Positions 10,155-19,695 of a stretch of DNA of 64,000 bases are shown piece by piece. Source of the stretch: Vibrio taketomensis (GTDB taxonomy: Bacteria; Pseudomonadota; Gammaproteobacteria; Enterobacterales; Vibrionaceae). The translations under genes and the position numbers were made by a program. Position 1 is the stretch's first letter; each line of letters begins with the position of its first letter. Below the pieces are notes generated by a model. That model was given only the letters and a program-made list of their open reading frames with translations, ran no database searches and had not been told where the DNA came from. The DNA is taken from contig NZ_AP019649.1 of NCBI RefSeq assembly GCF_009938165.1, positions 2,666,001 to 2,730,000 on the forward strand. The letters run 5' to 3'.

Positions 10155-10230
10155 TGGAGCGACACACGAGGTTCGAACTCGTGACCTCAACCTTGGCAAG
10201 GTTGCGCTCTACCAACTGAGCTAGTGTCGC
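10155..10230 (-). tRNA. tRNA-Gly(GCC), copy 1, intact
   Basis: 76 bases with encoded CCA. Anticodon loop TTGCCAA gives anticodon GCC. Acceptor stem GCGACAC pairs with GTGTCGC. It is the last gene of the leftward array, which has seven Gly and four initiator Met genes. The gene is syntenic with E. coli glyVXY. Confidence 0.95.
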
Positions 10231-10265
10231 ATCTTTGTCATTGTGCACAATGAGGGCTATTAAAT

Positions 10266-10337
10266 TGGAGCGACACGAGGTTCGAACTCGTGACCTCAAC
10301 CTTCAAGGTTGCGCTCTACCAACTGAGCTAGTGTCGC
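10266..10337 (-). tRNA. tRNA-Gly, copy 2, four bases short
   Basis: Identical to copy 1 except for loss of two bases in the 3' acceptor arm and of two bases of the anticodon, so the anticodon loop shrinks to five bases and GCC is lost. As written it cannot encode a working tRNA-Gly. The losses match no natural tRNA variant and look like a consensus error in repeated sequence; a true pseudogene is the alternative. Confidence 0.8.
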
Positions 10338-10375
10338 ATCTTTATCATTGTTAAGCACAATGAGGGCTATCAAAT

Positions 10376-10450
10376 TGGAGCGACACACGAGGTTCGAACT
10401 CGTGACCTCAACCTAACGAGGTTGCGCTCTACCAACTGAGCTAGTGTCGC
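10376..10450 (-). tRNA. tRNA-Gly, copy 3, damaged anticodon loop
   Basis: 75 bases. Everything outside the anticodon loop equals copy 1, but the loop reads TCGTTA (six bases) instead of TTGCCAA. No sensible anticodon results. Same explanation as for copy 2. Confidence 0.8.
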
Positions 10451-10483
10451 ATTGATAAATCGCCTGAGCAATTTATCTTAATG

Positions 10484-10559
<76 letters not shown>

Positions 10560-10598
10560 TCCGGATGTCATTGTTAAGCACAATGAAAGCTATCAAAC

Positions 10599-10672
10599 TG
10601 GAGCGACACACGAGGTTCGAACTCGTGACCTCAACCTTAAAGGTTGCGCTCTACCAACTGAGCTAGTGTCGC
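10599..10672 (-). tRNA. tRNA-Gly, copy 4, anticodon deleted
   Basis: 74 bases. Identical to the intact copies except that the anticodon region reads TTTAA, so two bases and the GCC anticodon are lost. Not functional as written. Confidence 0.8.
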
Positions 10673-10703
10673 ATTGATAAATCCTGAGCAATTTATCTTA
10701 ATG

Positions 10704-10777
10704 TGGTTGCGGGAGCTGGATTTGAACCAACGACCTTCGGGTTATGAGCCGACGAGCTATAGCTGCTCCATCCCGCG
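10704..10777 (-). tRNA. Initiator tRNA-Met, copy 2, three bases short
   Basis: 74 bases. One C:G position of the anticodon stem is missing and two bases are lost in the D-loop. The spacer just before it (10681-10690) also lacks two bases compared with the other repeats, so the damage is not confined to the gene. Confidence 0.8.
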
Positions 10778-10816
10778 TCCGGATGTCATTGTTAAGCACA
10801 ATGAAAGCTATCAAAC

Positions 10817-10892
10817 TGGAGCGACACACGAGGTTCGAACTCGTGACCTCAACCTTGGCAAGGTTGCGCTCTACCAACTGAGCTAGTGTCGC
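10817..10892 (-). tRNA. tRNA-Gly(GCC), copy 5, intact
   Basis: 76 bases, identical to copy 1 (10155-10230), anticodon GCC and encoded CCA. Confidence 0.95.
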
Positions 10893-10925
10893 ATTGATAA
10901 ATCGCCTGAGCAATTTATCTTAATG

Positions 10926-11002
<77 letters not shown>

Positions 11003-11041
11003 TCCGGATGTCATTGTTAAGCACAATGAAAGCTATCAAAC

Positions 11042-11117
11042 TGGAGCGACACACGAGGTTCGAACTCGTGACCTCAACCTTGGCAAGGTTGCGCTCTACC
11101 AACTGAGCTAGTGTCGC
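11042..11117 (-). tRNA. tRNA-Gly(GCC), copy 6, intact
   Basis: 76 bases, identical to copies 1, 5 and 7; anticodon GCC, encoded CCA. Confidence 0.95.
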
Positions 11118-11150
11118 ATTGATAAATCGCCTAAGCAATTTACCTTAATG

Positions 11151-11228
11151 TGGTTGCGGGAGCTGGATTTGAACCAACGACCTTCGGGTTTGAGACCCGA
11201 CGAGCTACCAAAGCTGCTCCATCCCGCG
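11151..11228 (-). tRNA. Initiator tRNA-Met-like, copy 4, altered anticodon loop
   Basis: 78 bases. The body is initiator tRNA-Met but the loop reads TCTCAAA instead of CTCATAA, with TCA at the anticodon position and C instead of the invariant U33. One extra base is also present in the D-loop. It is not a tRNA-Sec, which would be about 95 bases with a long variable arm. Read as a garbled fMet copy. Confidence 0.75.
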
Positions 11229-11267
11229 TCCGGATGTCATTGTTAAGCACAATGAAAGCTATCAAAC

Positions 11268-11343
11268 TGGAGCGACACACGAGGTTCGAACTCGTGACCT
11301 CAACCTTGGCAAGGTTGCGCTCTACCAACTGAGCTAGTGTCGC
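11268..11343 (-). tRNA. tRNA-Gly(GCC), copy 7, intact; first gene of the array
   Basis: 76 bases, identical to the other intact copies. It is closest to the promoter at 11376-11403 and therefore first in the transcript. Confidence 0.95.
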
Positions 11344-11375
11344 ATCAACAACGTTTCCGTCGTTCAGGGCTGCGA

Positions 11376-11403
11376 ATTATAAGAGCATTTTTTTGTGATG
11401 CAA
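11376..11403 (-). promoter_or_regulatory. Promoter of the tRNA-Gly/tRNA-fMet array
   Basis: Minus strand: TTGCAT (11398-11403), a 16-base spacer, then a perfect TATAAT (11376-11381). A GC-rich discriminator (TCGCAGCCC) follows directly, typical of stable-RNA promoters under stringent control. The start would fall about 25 bases before the first tRNA. The remainder of the gap to 11669 is AT-rich and shows no other clear element. Confidence 0.75.
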
Positions 11404-11690
11404 GCCCTTCCTGCGAAAAATCGTAGTTTTTTTCTCGTTTGATGAAAAAGCACACAAAAGCATGGTTAAAAATCCGGTTTTGAACAAAATACGAGCACTG
11501 CAATGGTTAAATTATCTACGCTTAATTAGCTGATTTTTAAAAGCACTTTATTTATTGGCAACAAGATTTAATTCGTAAATGAGACCATAACCGAGCAAAC
11601 CGACTTTTAAAAGACGCTATAACTGGTTTAAAAGTAAGCATTTGGTTATAAAACATCATAAATAGTATCTTGATGCAGATGGAGTTGATC

Positions 11691-12410
11691 GTGATCGCAA
11701 GGGGCGAGTTTCAATCTTTGACTAAGTTTCTATTGCTGATCTTTCTCGGTCTATCACTTATTGGTTGTGGCTCAATGCCAAAGCCCGTGCGAAATTTGGG
11801 TAAAACCGATGTCGACTTTGTCATGGACGTACATGTAAAGCAGCAAAAAGAACTGCTAATGGAACTGACTCGCAAATTATACGTGCGTAATCCCAATCAA
11901 CTTAACAAGCTCAACGGGATAACAATTGAAGACCGTATGCTGCAGATATTTGGGCGTCCAGACGAACTTGAAGCTAAACCTTTGGTGTTTGAAGAACTTG
12001 GCAACAAAACCAGTATTGATGCTATTCTTCTCGCGTTTGATGAAAACTATCAAGGCGACCGAGTGTTTGCCGCGATTGTTGGCCTTACTGAAATGCTGCG
12101 CCGCTCTTACAATCATCAACAAGAATTTTTTATTCTCGACTCACTTGATGAACAATCGCTCTACAACAGCGCTCGAAATATAGAAGTGTTTGTTTGGCGA
12201 CTATACCACCGTAAAGACAGTCAGGGAGAGCCATTAATACTCAGTAACCATTTCACCGAAGAGAATATCGACATCAGTTTCGATCGTCTTTTTGCCAAGA
12301 TGGTAATGGTACAAGATATGATGGCATTGATTGTTGCTGATAAAACCGATCGTAGTATTACCAAGGTTGCCCATGGTGTGGCGCAGTTTGTCTTTCTTCC
12401 CGTTCCTTAA
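11691..12410 (+). CDS. Conserved lipoprotein of unknown function
   Basis: About 239 residues. A lipoprotein signal ends in LSLIGC with GS after the Cys, so it should be lipidated; Gly-Ser rather than Asp at +2/+3 favours the outer membrane. The rest is soluble and helical, with no domain I recognise. I prefer the GTG at 11691, which has GGAG 7 bases upstream. A TTG at 11718 would give a shorter signal, and in-frame starts at 11670-11679 lack a good ribosome site. It converges on orn, sharing a terminator. Products at this locus in vibrios are usually annotated as hypothetical. Confidence 0.7.
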   Translation: MIARGEFQSLTKFLLLIFLGLSLIGCGSMPKPVRNLGKTDVDFVMDVHVKQQKELLMELTRKLYVRNPNQLNKLNGITIEDRMLQIFGRPDELEAKPLVFEELGNKTSIDAILLAFDENYQGDRVFAAIVGLTEMLRRSYNHQQEFFILDSLDEQSLYNSARNIEVFVWRLYHRKDSQGEPLILSNHFTEENIDISFDRLFAKMVMVQDMMALIVADKTDRSITKVAHGVAQFVFLPVP

Positions 12411-12411
12411 A

Positions 12412-12440
12412 GAAAAAACCGCAGATGAATCTGCGGTTTG
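12412..12440. terminator. Bidirectional terminator between the lipoprotein gene and orn
   Basis: Eleven-base arms AAACCGCAGAT / ATCTGCGGTTT around a two-base centre. An A-run on the left gives the minus-strand transcript (orn) a good U-tract; the plus side has a short one. Confidence 0.8.
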
Positions 12441-12460
12441 AAATTATCGACTGACTAGAT

Positions 12461-13006
12461 TTAGATCTTAAAAATTGTCTGACGGTAGTATTTGAGTTCA
12501 GCGATAGATTCGCGAATGTCGTCCAGCGCCAAATGGCTACCTTGCTTAGAAAAACCATCTAGGATCTCTGGCTGCCAGCGGCGAGTCAGTTCTTTTAGCG
12601 TGCTCACATCTAAATAGCGGTAGTGGAAATACTCCTCCAATTCCGGCATGTGCTTATAGAGAAAGCGACGATCCTGACCAATACTGTTACCACAAATTGG
12701 CGACTTACCTTTTGGTACCCACTTTTCTAAAAACTCAACCGTCTGACGAATCGCTTCTTGCTCGTCAACTTGACTGTTACGAACTCGTTCAACTAGGCCA
12801 CTGTTGGTGTGTGTGTTGGTGCACCAATCATCCATCTTTGCCAGTTCTTCCTCTGGTTGATGCACGGCCAGTACTGGGCCCTCAGCCAAAATATTGAGTT
12901 CACTATCAGTGACAATGGTGGCGATTTCGATGATCTTATGAGTCTCTGGATCCAGCCCAGTCATCTCAAGATCAACCCAGATTAAGTTTTGATCGCTAAA
13001 GGACAT
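12461..13006 (-). CDS. orn: Orn, oligoribonuclease
   Basis: 181 residues. A DEDDh 3'-5' exoribonuclease that finishes RNA decay by degrading dinucleotides, including pGpG from cyclic di-GMP turnover. The motifs are in order: [10 protein letters not shown] (Asp, Glu), NSIGQDRRF (Asp) and [10 protein letters not shown] (His, Asp). It diverges from rsgA, with about 110 bases between them, in the same relative position as in E. coli beside the tRNA-Gly genes. Confidence 0.96.
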   Translation of the reverse strand: MSFSDQNLIWVDLEMTGLDPETHKIIEIATIVTDSELNILAEGPVLAVHQPEEELAKMDDWCTNTHTNSGLVERVRNSQVDEQEAIRQTVEFLEKWVPKGKSPICGNSIGQDRRFLYKHMPELEEYFHYRYLDVSTLKELTRRWQPEILDGFSKQGSHLALDDIRESIAELKYYRQTIFKI

Positions 13007-13117
13007 AAATCGTTGCCTATTGGTTTTTCGCTAAAAAAGGTACTATACCCAAATTCGGATACCCAAGATAGCAATCTGCGGTATCGAACCTAAGAGAATC
13101 AGATTAAGTAGATCATC

Positions 13118-14173
13118 GTGGCAAAAAAGAAAAAGCTAACCAAAGGTCAAGTACGACGCGTTCGTAGCAATCAAAAACGCAAGCTGACAAAAGAAGAAAG
13201 CGTCCAGTGGGACGAGTCGATGCTGGGCGGTTCAAAATCCGGTCTTGTCATCACCCGATTTGGTCAACATGCCGATATTGAAGACAGCGAAAGCGGTGAC
13301 ATTCATCGCTGTAACTTGCGTCGTGGTATTGAAACACTTGTTTCTGGCGATAAGGTTATCTGGCGTCCAGGTTTAGAATCAATGGATGGTATTTCAGGTG
13401 TGGTTGAAGCCGTTGAACCACGTAGCTCAGTATTAACGCGCCCAGATTACTACGATGGTCTAAAACCGGTTGCCGCGAACATCGACCAAATGGTGATTGT
13501 CTCTTCGGTGCTACCAGAATTATCACTCAACATTATCGACCGTTACCTAGTGGCGTCGGAGACTCTGGGCATCGCACCACTGATTGTACTGAACAAAGTC
13601 GACTTACTAGAGGACGAGCAACGTGAAACCTATCGCCAATGGCTGAATGAATACGAGCGTATCGGTTACAAGGTTCAATTTGTCAGTAAGAAGAGTGGCG
13701 AAGGCATCGCTGAATTGGAGCAAGCATTGCGTGACCGCATCAATATATTTGTTGGTCAATCAGGTGTGGGTAAATCAAGCTTAGTCAACGCGTTAATGCC
13801 TGAACTCGAGATTGAAGAAGGCGCCATTTCAGAAAACTCTGGATTGGGCCAACACACCACGACCGCCGCTCGCCTTTATCATATTCCTTCTGGCGGCGAT
13901 CTAATTGACTCTCCAGGGGTGCGCGAATTTGGTTTGTGGCACTTAGAAGCCGAAGAAGTGACTAAAGCGTTTATCGAATTTAAACCGTACCTTGGTGGCT
14001 GTAAGTTCCGAGACTGTAAGCACTTGGATGATCCTGGCTGTATTTTGCGTGAAGCGGTTGAGAATGGCGAGGTGAGCGAAACACGTTTCGAAAACTACCA
14101 TCGCATTCTAGAAAGCATGACGGAGAACAAAGCGAACCGCCAATACTCACGCAGCAAAAAAGCGGACCTCTAA
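13118..14173 (+). CDS. rsgA: RsgA, small-subunit assembly GTPase
   Basis: 351 residues with a GTG start. A basic N-terminal stretch, an OB fold, a circularly permuted GTPase domain (NKVDLL comes before [10 protein letters not shown], then DSPGVREFG) and a C-terminal zinc module with the [14 protein letters not shown] cluster. RsgA checks late maturation of the 30S decoding centre. psd follows about 110 bases later. The permuted motif order is diagnostic. Confidence 0.96.
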   Translation: MAKKKKLTKGQVRRVRSNQKRKLTKEESVQWDESMLGGSKSGLVITRFGQHADIEDSESGDIHRCNLRRGIETLVSGDKVIWRPGLESMDGISGVVEAVEPRSSVLTRPDYYDGLKPVAANIDQMVIVSSVLPELSLNIIDRYLVASETLGIAPLIVLNKVDLLEDEQRETYRQWLNEYERIGYKVQFVSKKSGEGIAELEQALRDRINIFVGQSGVGKSSLVNALMPELEIEEGAISENSGLGQHTTTAARLYHIPSGGDLIDSPGVREFGLWHLEAEEVTKAFIEFKPYLGGCKFRDCKHLDDPGCILREAVENGEVSETRFENYHRILESMTENKANRQYSRSKKADL

Positions 14174-14282
14174 CGCAAGCTGTTGTTTAGATACGCTGCA
14201 ACTGCTGACTTTTGCCACAGAATTAAGTAACATTCTGCGCCCAAAGTTTTGAAACAGATAATTAACATTGGAATTAAACACA

Positions 14283-15140
14283 ATGGATAAGATTAAAGTT
14301 AGACTGCAATATTGGATTCCACAGCATGCCCTGACGCGTTTAGTCGGCAAGCTTGCATCCGCAAAAGCTGGCGGTCTAACCACAGCGATCATTCGTTGGT
14401 TCATCAAACAATACAACGTCAACATGGATGAGGCTTTACAGTCAGATCCAAGCTACTTTAAGACGTTCAATGAATTCTTCGTCCGCGAATTGAAAGAAGG
14501 CGCTCGCCCAATGGTTGAAGGCGAGAGCGTAATCACTCACCCTGCTGACGCTCGCGTAAGTCAATTTGGTCCAATTGAAAATGGCAAGCTAATCCAAGCG
14601 AAAGGCCATGATTACACGGCGCTAGAATTGCTTGGTGGTGATGAAAAGCTGGCAGAAGAATTTGCTGATGGTGAGTTTGCAACGCTGTACCTATCGCCAA
14701 GCGACTACCACCGCGTACACATGCCATGTGATGGCACGTTACGTCAGATGATTTATGTACCTGGTGATCTGTTCTCAGTGAATCCACTAACTGCAGAAAA
14801 TGTACCCAACCTATTTGCTCGTAACGAACGTGTCGTGTGCATTTTTGACACTGAGTTTGGCCCGATGGCACAAGTACTGGTTGGTGCAACCATCGTTGGT
14901 AGCATTGAACAAATCTGGGCAGGCACGGTGACGCCACCACGTGGCAACACCGTGTATCGTTGGGACTACCCTGCAGAGGGTGACAAATCTGTGATGTTGA
15001 AAAAAGGCGAAGAGATGGGTCGTTTTAAACTTGGCTCAACAGTTATCAACTTATTTGCAAAAGACAGCATCCACTTCGATGACAGCATGAAACTGGGTGA
15101 GAAAACCGTTTTAGGCACCGCCTACGCCCATCGCAAATAA
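14283..15140 (+). CDS. psd: Psd, phosphatidylserine decarboxylase proenzyme
   Basis: About 285 residues. It makes phosphatidylethanolamine at the inner membrane. The LGST motif (about 250-253) is the self-cleavage site: Ser becomes the pyruvoyl group and the protein splits into a large beta and a small alpha chain. The catalytic region [11 protein letters not shown] is intact. I start at the ATG at 14283 (MDKIKV) with GGA ten bases before; an in-frame TTG at 14268 is less likely. Confidence 0.96.
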   Translation: MDKIKVRLQYWIPQHALTRLVGKLASAKAGGLTTAIIRWFIKQYNVNMDEALQSDPSYFKTFNEFFVRELKEGARPMVEGESVITHPADARVSQFGPIENGKLIQAKGHDYTALELLGGDEKLAEEFADGEFATLYLSPSDYHRVHMPCDGTLRQMIYVPGDLFSVNPLTAENVPNLFARNERVVCIFDTEFGPMAQVLVGATIVGSIEQIWAGTVTPPRGNTVYRWDYPAEGDKSVMLKKGEEMGRFKLGSTVINLFAKDSIHFDDSMKLGEKTVLGTAYAHRK

Positions 15141-15159
15141 GCAAAAAACGCGCTTAAAT

Positions 15160-15187
15160 AATCCTCACTTTATGTGGGGATTTTTTT
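15160..15187 (+). terminator. Intrinsic terminator after psd
   Basis: AATCCTCAC / GTGGGGATT stem with a short loop, followed by seven T residues. Confidence 0.75.
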
Positions 15188-15311
15188 GACCCAAAACAAA
15201 TCTAACGCAACAAATTTTACCAGTTTGCAAAATTATTAACCCAGTCTAAGACCTTAATTTGTTTATATTTTAATCTAGCTTTCAATTCCGATTTGAAAGG
15301 TACGAACGCCT

Positions 15312-16715
15312 ATGAAAAAGATTCATTACGGCACCATAATCAAGCTCTTAGTCTGTTTTGGGCTGCCGCTCGCGGTTCTGTTTATGCCCATTGATTCTAT
15401 CCCTATTGACGATCTTACTCTTATCCAACATCGACTTCTTGCCATCTTCTTACTCGCTGCTCTTTTGTGGGTGTTGGAGCCCATCCCTGTCTTTGCTACA
15501 TCGATATTAATCATCGCCCTTGAGCTGATCATGATCTCCAATAAAGGGTTGCATCTATTTCGGAATCCACCAGCCGGTCATGATTTTGGTGAACTTGTCG
15601 CTTATACCGATATTTTTGGAGCCTTCTCCTCACCGATCATCATTCTCTTTATGGGTGGTTTTGCCTTGGCAATTTCTGCCTCTAAATATGAGTTGGACAA
15701 CAACTTAGCCCGGGTGCTACTCAAACCATTTGGCACCCAACCACGCTTTATCATGCTGGGCTTAATGTTGATCACCGCAATCTTCTCAATGTTTATGTCA
15801 AACACTGCCACCACAGTAATGATGCTTGCACTATTGGGGCCAATCGTTGCCTCTGCCCCTAAAGGCGATCTTGGAGTGAAAGCATTGGTGTTGTGTATTC
15901 CTATTTCAGCCAATACCGGCGGTATCGCAACCCCTATTGGTACCCCGCCAAATGCCATTGCTTTGCAATATTTAACCGGTGACAACACCATCGACTTTTT
16001 GCAATGGATGATGATGGGACTCCCTTTTGTCATTGTGCAATTGACTATCGCTTGGTTCTTACTGCAAAAACTTTTCCCTTCTCAACAAAAAGAGATGGAG
16101 TTAAAGCTTAATGGTACGTTCCAAAAAAACTGGCGAGCCATGACGGTATACGCCACTTTTGCCGTGACCATTCTATTGTGGATGACCACCAAGCTACACG
16201 GCATGAACACTTATGTGGTGGCGATTATTCCGTTAGCGGTGTTTACCGTTACTGGCATCATGGGCAAGGAAGAGCTCAAACTGATCAACTGGGATGTATT
16301 GTGGTTAGTAGCCGGTGGTATTGCGATAGGTATTGGCCTTGATAAAACAGGCTTAGCATTCGCACTTGCGCATGCAATCGACTATGAGTCACTATCACCA
16401 ATGGCAGTGATCATTACCATGTCTTTAGTGTGCTGGGTAATGGCAAACTTCATGTCCAATACCGCAACCGCTAACCTTTTAATGCCAATTGCGGCGGCAA
16501 TTGGGGTATCAATGCAAACGCTAGATATGCAAAATTTACTGGTTGTTGTCGCCTTCTCGGCATCACTCGGTATGATTTTACCGGTCTCTACGCCACCAAA
16601 CTCTTTGGCTTATTCTACAGGCCTGATTGAGAGCAAAGATATGGCGAAAACCGGTGTCATCATCGGTGTGATTGGTCTATCGATCGTTTATATCGCCAAC
16701 TGGATCCTTTCATAA
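15312..16715 (+). CDS. DASS (SLC13) family sodium/carboxylate symporter, INDY-like
   Basis: 467 residues, about 11 predicted membrane segments. Both diagnostic Ser-Asn-Thr substrate/sodium motifs are present: FMSNTATT (163-165) and FMSNTATA near residue 390. Each half also has the helix-break motif with TPPN (GTPPNAIA near 210 and STPPNSLA near 430). The family imports C4-dicarboxylates, citrate or related anions with Na+; length and motifs resemble the Vibrio INDY protein. The exact substrate cannot be read from the sequence. It has its own upstream gap after the psd terminator, so it is probably separately transcribed. Confidence 0.9.
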   Translation: MKKIHYGTIIKLLVCFGLPLAVLFMPIDSIPIDDLTLIQHRLLAIFLLAALLWVLEPIPVFATSILIIALELIMISNKGLHLFRNPPAGHDFGELVAYTDIFGAFSSPIIILFMGGFALAISASKYELDNNLARVLLKPFGTQPRFIMLGLMLITAIFSMFMSNTATTVMMLALLGPIVASAPKGDLGVKALVLCIPISANTGGIATPIGTPPNAIALQYLTGDNTIDFLQWMMMGLPFVIVQLTIAWFLLQKLFPSQQKEMELKLNGTFQKNWRAMTVYATFAVTILLWMTTKLHGMNTYVVAIIPLAVFTVTGIMGKEELKLINWDVLWLVAGGIAIGIGLDKTGLAFALAHAIDYESLSPMAVIITMSLVCWVMANFMSNTATANLLMPIAAAIGVSMQTLDMQNLLVVVAFSASLGMILPVSTPPNSLAYSTGLIESKDMAKTGVIIGVIGLSIVYIANWILS

Positions 16716-16839
16716 TCTTCGATAAGCAAGCATCGGGCATTCTCTTGTCCTTTGCTTGCCGTCTTTCTTCAGGCATATTATTGATTCTTCATTGACGCTC
16801 ACTGAGCGTATTTGCATTGATTCAAGGATGAATTCAATT

Positions 16840-17727
16840 ATGGGCTATGAATGGTTAGCTCTTGCTGCCGCTTTTCTATGGGCGCTCTCTAGCGTTATCT
16901 CTGTGACGCCTGCGAAACATCTTGGCAGCTTTGCTTATAGCCGTTGGCGTATGGGCTGTGCCAGCATTATCCTCGCATCAATGGCACTGATCACCGGAGG
17001 TTGGTCAACGGTTACCTTACCTTCAATAAGTGCAATGGTGATCTCTGGACTTATTGGTATCTTCATCGGTGATACTGCACTTTTCTCTTGCCTCAATCGC
17101 ATGGGGCCGCGCCAAGCCGGATTGCTGTTCTCATGTCATGCCGTTTTTTCTGCTGTTCTGGGCTATTTTCTGTTTAGCGAGCATATGACAACACTGGAAT
17201 TGCTTGGAGCTAGCCTGGTCTTTGCCGGGGTGGTGTTAGCGATTTTCTTTGGCCGCAAAGGACAGCAAAATAATCAGTTAGAAACCATCAATGGTAGTAC
17301 TTGGGTCGGTATTGGTCTTGGATTACTGGCCGCTCTTTGCCAAGCGCTCGGAGGGATTATCGCGAAACCAACGATGCTCACCGATATTGATCCTGTCGCG
17401 GCATCTGCAATGCGTATGATGTCTGCCTTTATCGCGCATAGTTTGTTATTGCTCACTGGTGCACGTATTGCCAAAGCCACTCATACCATTAATCGCAACG
17501 TGTTTCTGTTGACCGCTTTTAATGCCTTTTTAGCGATGGCTGTCGGCATGACATTAATCTTATATGCTCTACAAGAAGGGAATGTGGGGATGGTGGCTTT
17601 GCTTTCCTCTACCACACCAATCATGCTGCTACCTATACTGTGGATTTACACCAAACGATGCCCCAATCGTTATGCGTGGTTTGGTGCGAGTTTAGCGGTA
17701 ATTGGCTCCGCTATCTTGGTGCAATAA
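16840..17727 (+). CDS. DMT superfamily (EamA) transporter
   Basis: About 295 residues with ten predicted membrane segments in two EamA repeats, the usual layout of drug/metabolite exporters. Start chosen at the ATG at 16840 (MGYEWLAL) because AAGGA lies 11 bases upstream; in-frame ATGs further upstream give a polar extension that does not fit the family. The substrate is unknown. It follows the DASS transporter by about 125 bases on the same strand. Confidence 0.85.
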   Translation: MGYEWLALAAAFLWALSSVISVTPAKHLGSFAYSRWRMGCASIILASMALITGGWSTVTLPSISAMVISGLIGIFIGDTALFSCLNRMGPRQAGLLFSCHAVFSAVLGYFLFSEHMTTLELLGASLVFAGVVLAIFFGRKGQQNNQLETINGSTWVGIGLGLLAALCQALGGIIAKPTMLTDIDPVAASAMRMMSAFIAHSLLLLTGARIAKATHTINRNVFLLTAFNAFLAMAVGMTLILYALQEGNVGMVALLSSTTPIMLLPILWIYTKRCPNRYAWFGASLAVIGSAILVQ

Positions 17728-18012
17728 CACTATTGGGCTTGAGACAAAAATTAGCCGTATTAACTATCAGAGTGATTGGTTTTTTCTACTTTACAAACGC
17801 ACTCAATGGTTGAGAATAAGAGTCATTATTAATGTAAGCGTATGGTGAATTAAATAATTCACTGAAAGATTGCTACGAGAAATCGCGAACAATATTTGAT
17901 CTTAACCTACAGTTCTGGTTAAAAAGTGTAGTAAAATTACGCTAGTTTTGTATTGAGGTACTCAGGTTAGTCCCTGACTCCGACAGTTACTATTTTTAAC
18001 GAGGTTTAATCT

Positions 18013-19545
18013 ATGTCTGCTAAGAAGCCTTTGGCTCTAGTTATCCTTGACGGTTACGGTCACCGTGAAGATACAGCAAATAACGCTATTGCAAATGCTG
18101 CGACTCCAAACTTGGATAAGCTATTTGCCGAACATCCAAACACGCTAATCTCTGCCTCTGGTATGGATGTAGGTCTACCTGACGGTCAAATGGGTAACTC
18201 AGAAGTTGGTCACACTAACATTGGTGCTGGTCGTATCGTTTACCAAGACCTTACTCGAATCACTAAATCAATTTCTGACGGTGAGTTTGTTCAAACTCCA
18301 GCTCTAGTTGAAGCAATCGATGCTGCTGTAAAAGCAGACAAAGCGGTACACATCATGGGTCTAATGTCTCCAGGTGGCGTACACTCACACGAAGATCACA
18401 TCTACGCAGCCGTTGAAATGGCAGCCGCTCGTGGCGCAGAGAAAATTTACCTACACTGCTTCCTAGACGGCCGTGACACACCGCCACGCAGCGCTGAAGG
18501 CTCTCTAAAACGCTTCCAAGACCTGTTCGCTAAACTAGGCAAAGGTCGTGTTGCATCACTAGTGGGTCGTTACTACGCTATGGACCGTGACAACAACTGG
18601 GATCGCGTTCAAGTTGCTTACGATCTGCTGACTCAAGCAAAAGCAGAATTTACATTCGACACTGCTGTTGAAGGTCTAGAAGCGGCTTACGCTCGTGATG
18701 AAAACGATGAGTTCGTAAAAGCAACTGCGATCAAAACTGCGGACCAAGAAGATGCGATCATGCAAGATGGCGATGCCGTTATCTTCATGAACTACCGTGC
18801 TGACCGTGCGCGTCAAATCACACGTACTTTTGTACCTGGTTTCGACGGTTTCGAGCGCGCTGTATTCCCTGCGCTTAACTTTGTAATGCTGACTCAATAC
18901 GCTGCAGATATTCCTCTAGCAATCGCATTCCCACCAGCATCACTAGACAACACTTACGGTGAGTGGTTATCTAAGCAAGGTCAAACTCAGCTACGTATTT
19001 CAGAAACTGAAAAATACGCACACGTAACTTTCTTCTTCAACGGTGGCGTTGAAAATGAGTTTGATGGCGAAGAGCGTCAACTTGTAGCGTCTCCTAAAGT
19101 CGCAACATACGACCTACAACCAGAAATGAGCTCAGGCGAACTGACTGACAAGCTAGTGGCGGCGATCAAATCTGGTAAATACGACACTATCATCTGTAAC
19201 TACCCTAACCCAGACATGGTTGGTCACACCGGTGTATACGAAGCAGCGAAACAAGCTATCGAAGCTATCGATGACTGCATCGGTCGCGTAGTAGAAGCAA
19301 TCAACGAAGTTGATGGCCAAATGCTAATCACAGCTGACCACGGTAACGCTGAAATGATGGTTGACCCAGAAACTGGCGGCATCCACACTGCACACACTAA
19401 TCTACCAGTACCACTTGTGTACGTAGGCAGCAAATCACTTGAGTTTGTTGAAGGTGGTAAACTGTCTGACCTAGCACCAACTATGCTATCGCTAGCGGGT
19501 CTAGAAATCCCAGCAGAGATGTCTGGTCACGTTATCGTTAAATAA
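18013..19545 (+). CDS. gpmI: GpmI, cofactor-independent phosphoglycerate mutase
   Basis: 510 residues, standard length. Interconverts 3- and 2-phosphoglycerate in glycolysis using two Mn ions. The catalytic serine is in MGNSEVGH (Ser63), the first metal Asp is in ILDGYG, and the second cluster ([13 protein letters not shown]) is complete. Codon use is strongly biased, as expected for a highly expressed gene. It is followed by a strong terminator and then envC, a common vibrio and enteric arrangement. Confidence 0.97.
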   Translation: MSAKKPLALVILDGYGHREDTANNAIANAATPNLDKLFAEHPNTLISASGMDVGLPDGQMGNSEVGHTNIGAGRIVYQDLTRITKSISDGEFVQTPALVEAIDAAVKADKAVHIMGLMSPGGVHSHEDHIYAAVEMAAARGAEKIYLHCFLDGRDTPPRSAEGSLKRFQDLFAKLGKGRVASLVGRYYAMDRDNNWDRVQVAYDLLTQAKAEFTFDTAVEGLEAAYARDENDEFVKATAIKTADQEDAIMQDGDAVIFMNYRADRARQITRTFVPGFDGFERAVFPALNFVMLTQYAADIPLAIAFPPASLDNTYGEWLSKQGQTQLRISETEKYAHVTFFFNGGVENEFDGEERQLVASPKVATYDLQPEMSSGELTDKLVAAIKSGKYDTIICNYPNPDMVGHTGVYEAAKQAIEAIDDCIGRVVEAINEVDGQMLITADHGNAEMMVDPETGGIHTAHTNLPVPLVYVGSKSLEFVEGGKLSDLAPTMLSLAGLEIPAEMSGHVIVK

Positions 19546-19564
19546 TCACTAACGCATAACTTAA

Positions 19565-19596
19565 AAACGCCCAAGTATTACTTGGGCGTTTTTGTT
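19565..19596 (+). terminator. Intrinsic terminator after gpmI
   Basis: AACGCCCAAG / CTTGGGCGTT with a five-base loop, followed by TTTGTTT. Confidence 0.9.
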
Positions 19597-19695
19597 TCTG
19601 CATTCATCACCACAAGATTTGACATTACGCTTTCTTCCACGATTTCTCTTTAGGTATACTGACCCTCAATCAAACGCTTAGGATATTTTGCGCTA

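Noticed and set aside
11151..11228. Selenocysteine tRNA because of TCA at the anticodon
   Set aside because: Length 78 with an otherwise initiator tRNA-Met body; tRNA-Sec is about 95 bases with a long variable arm.
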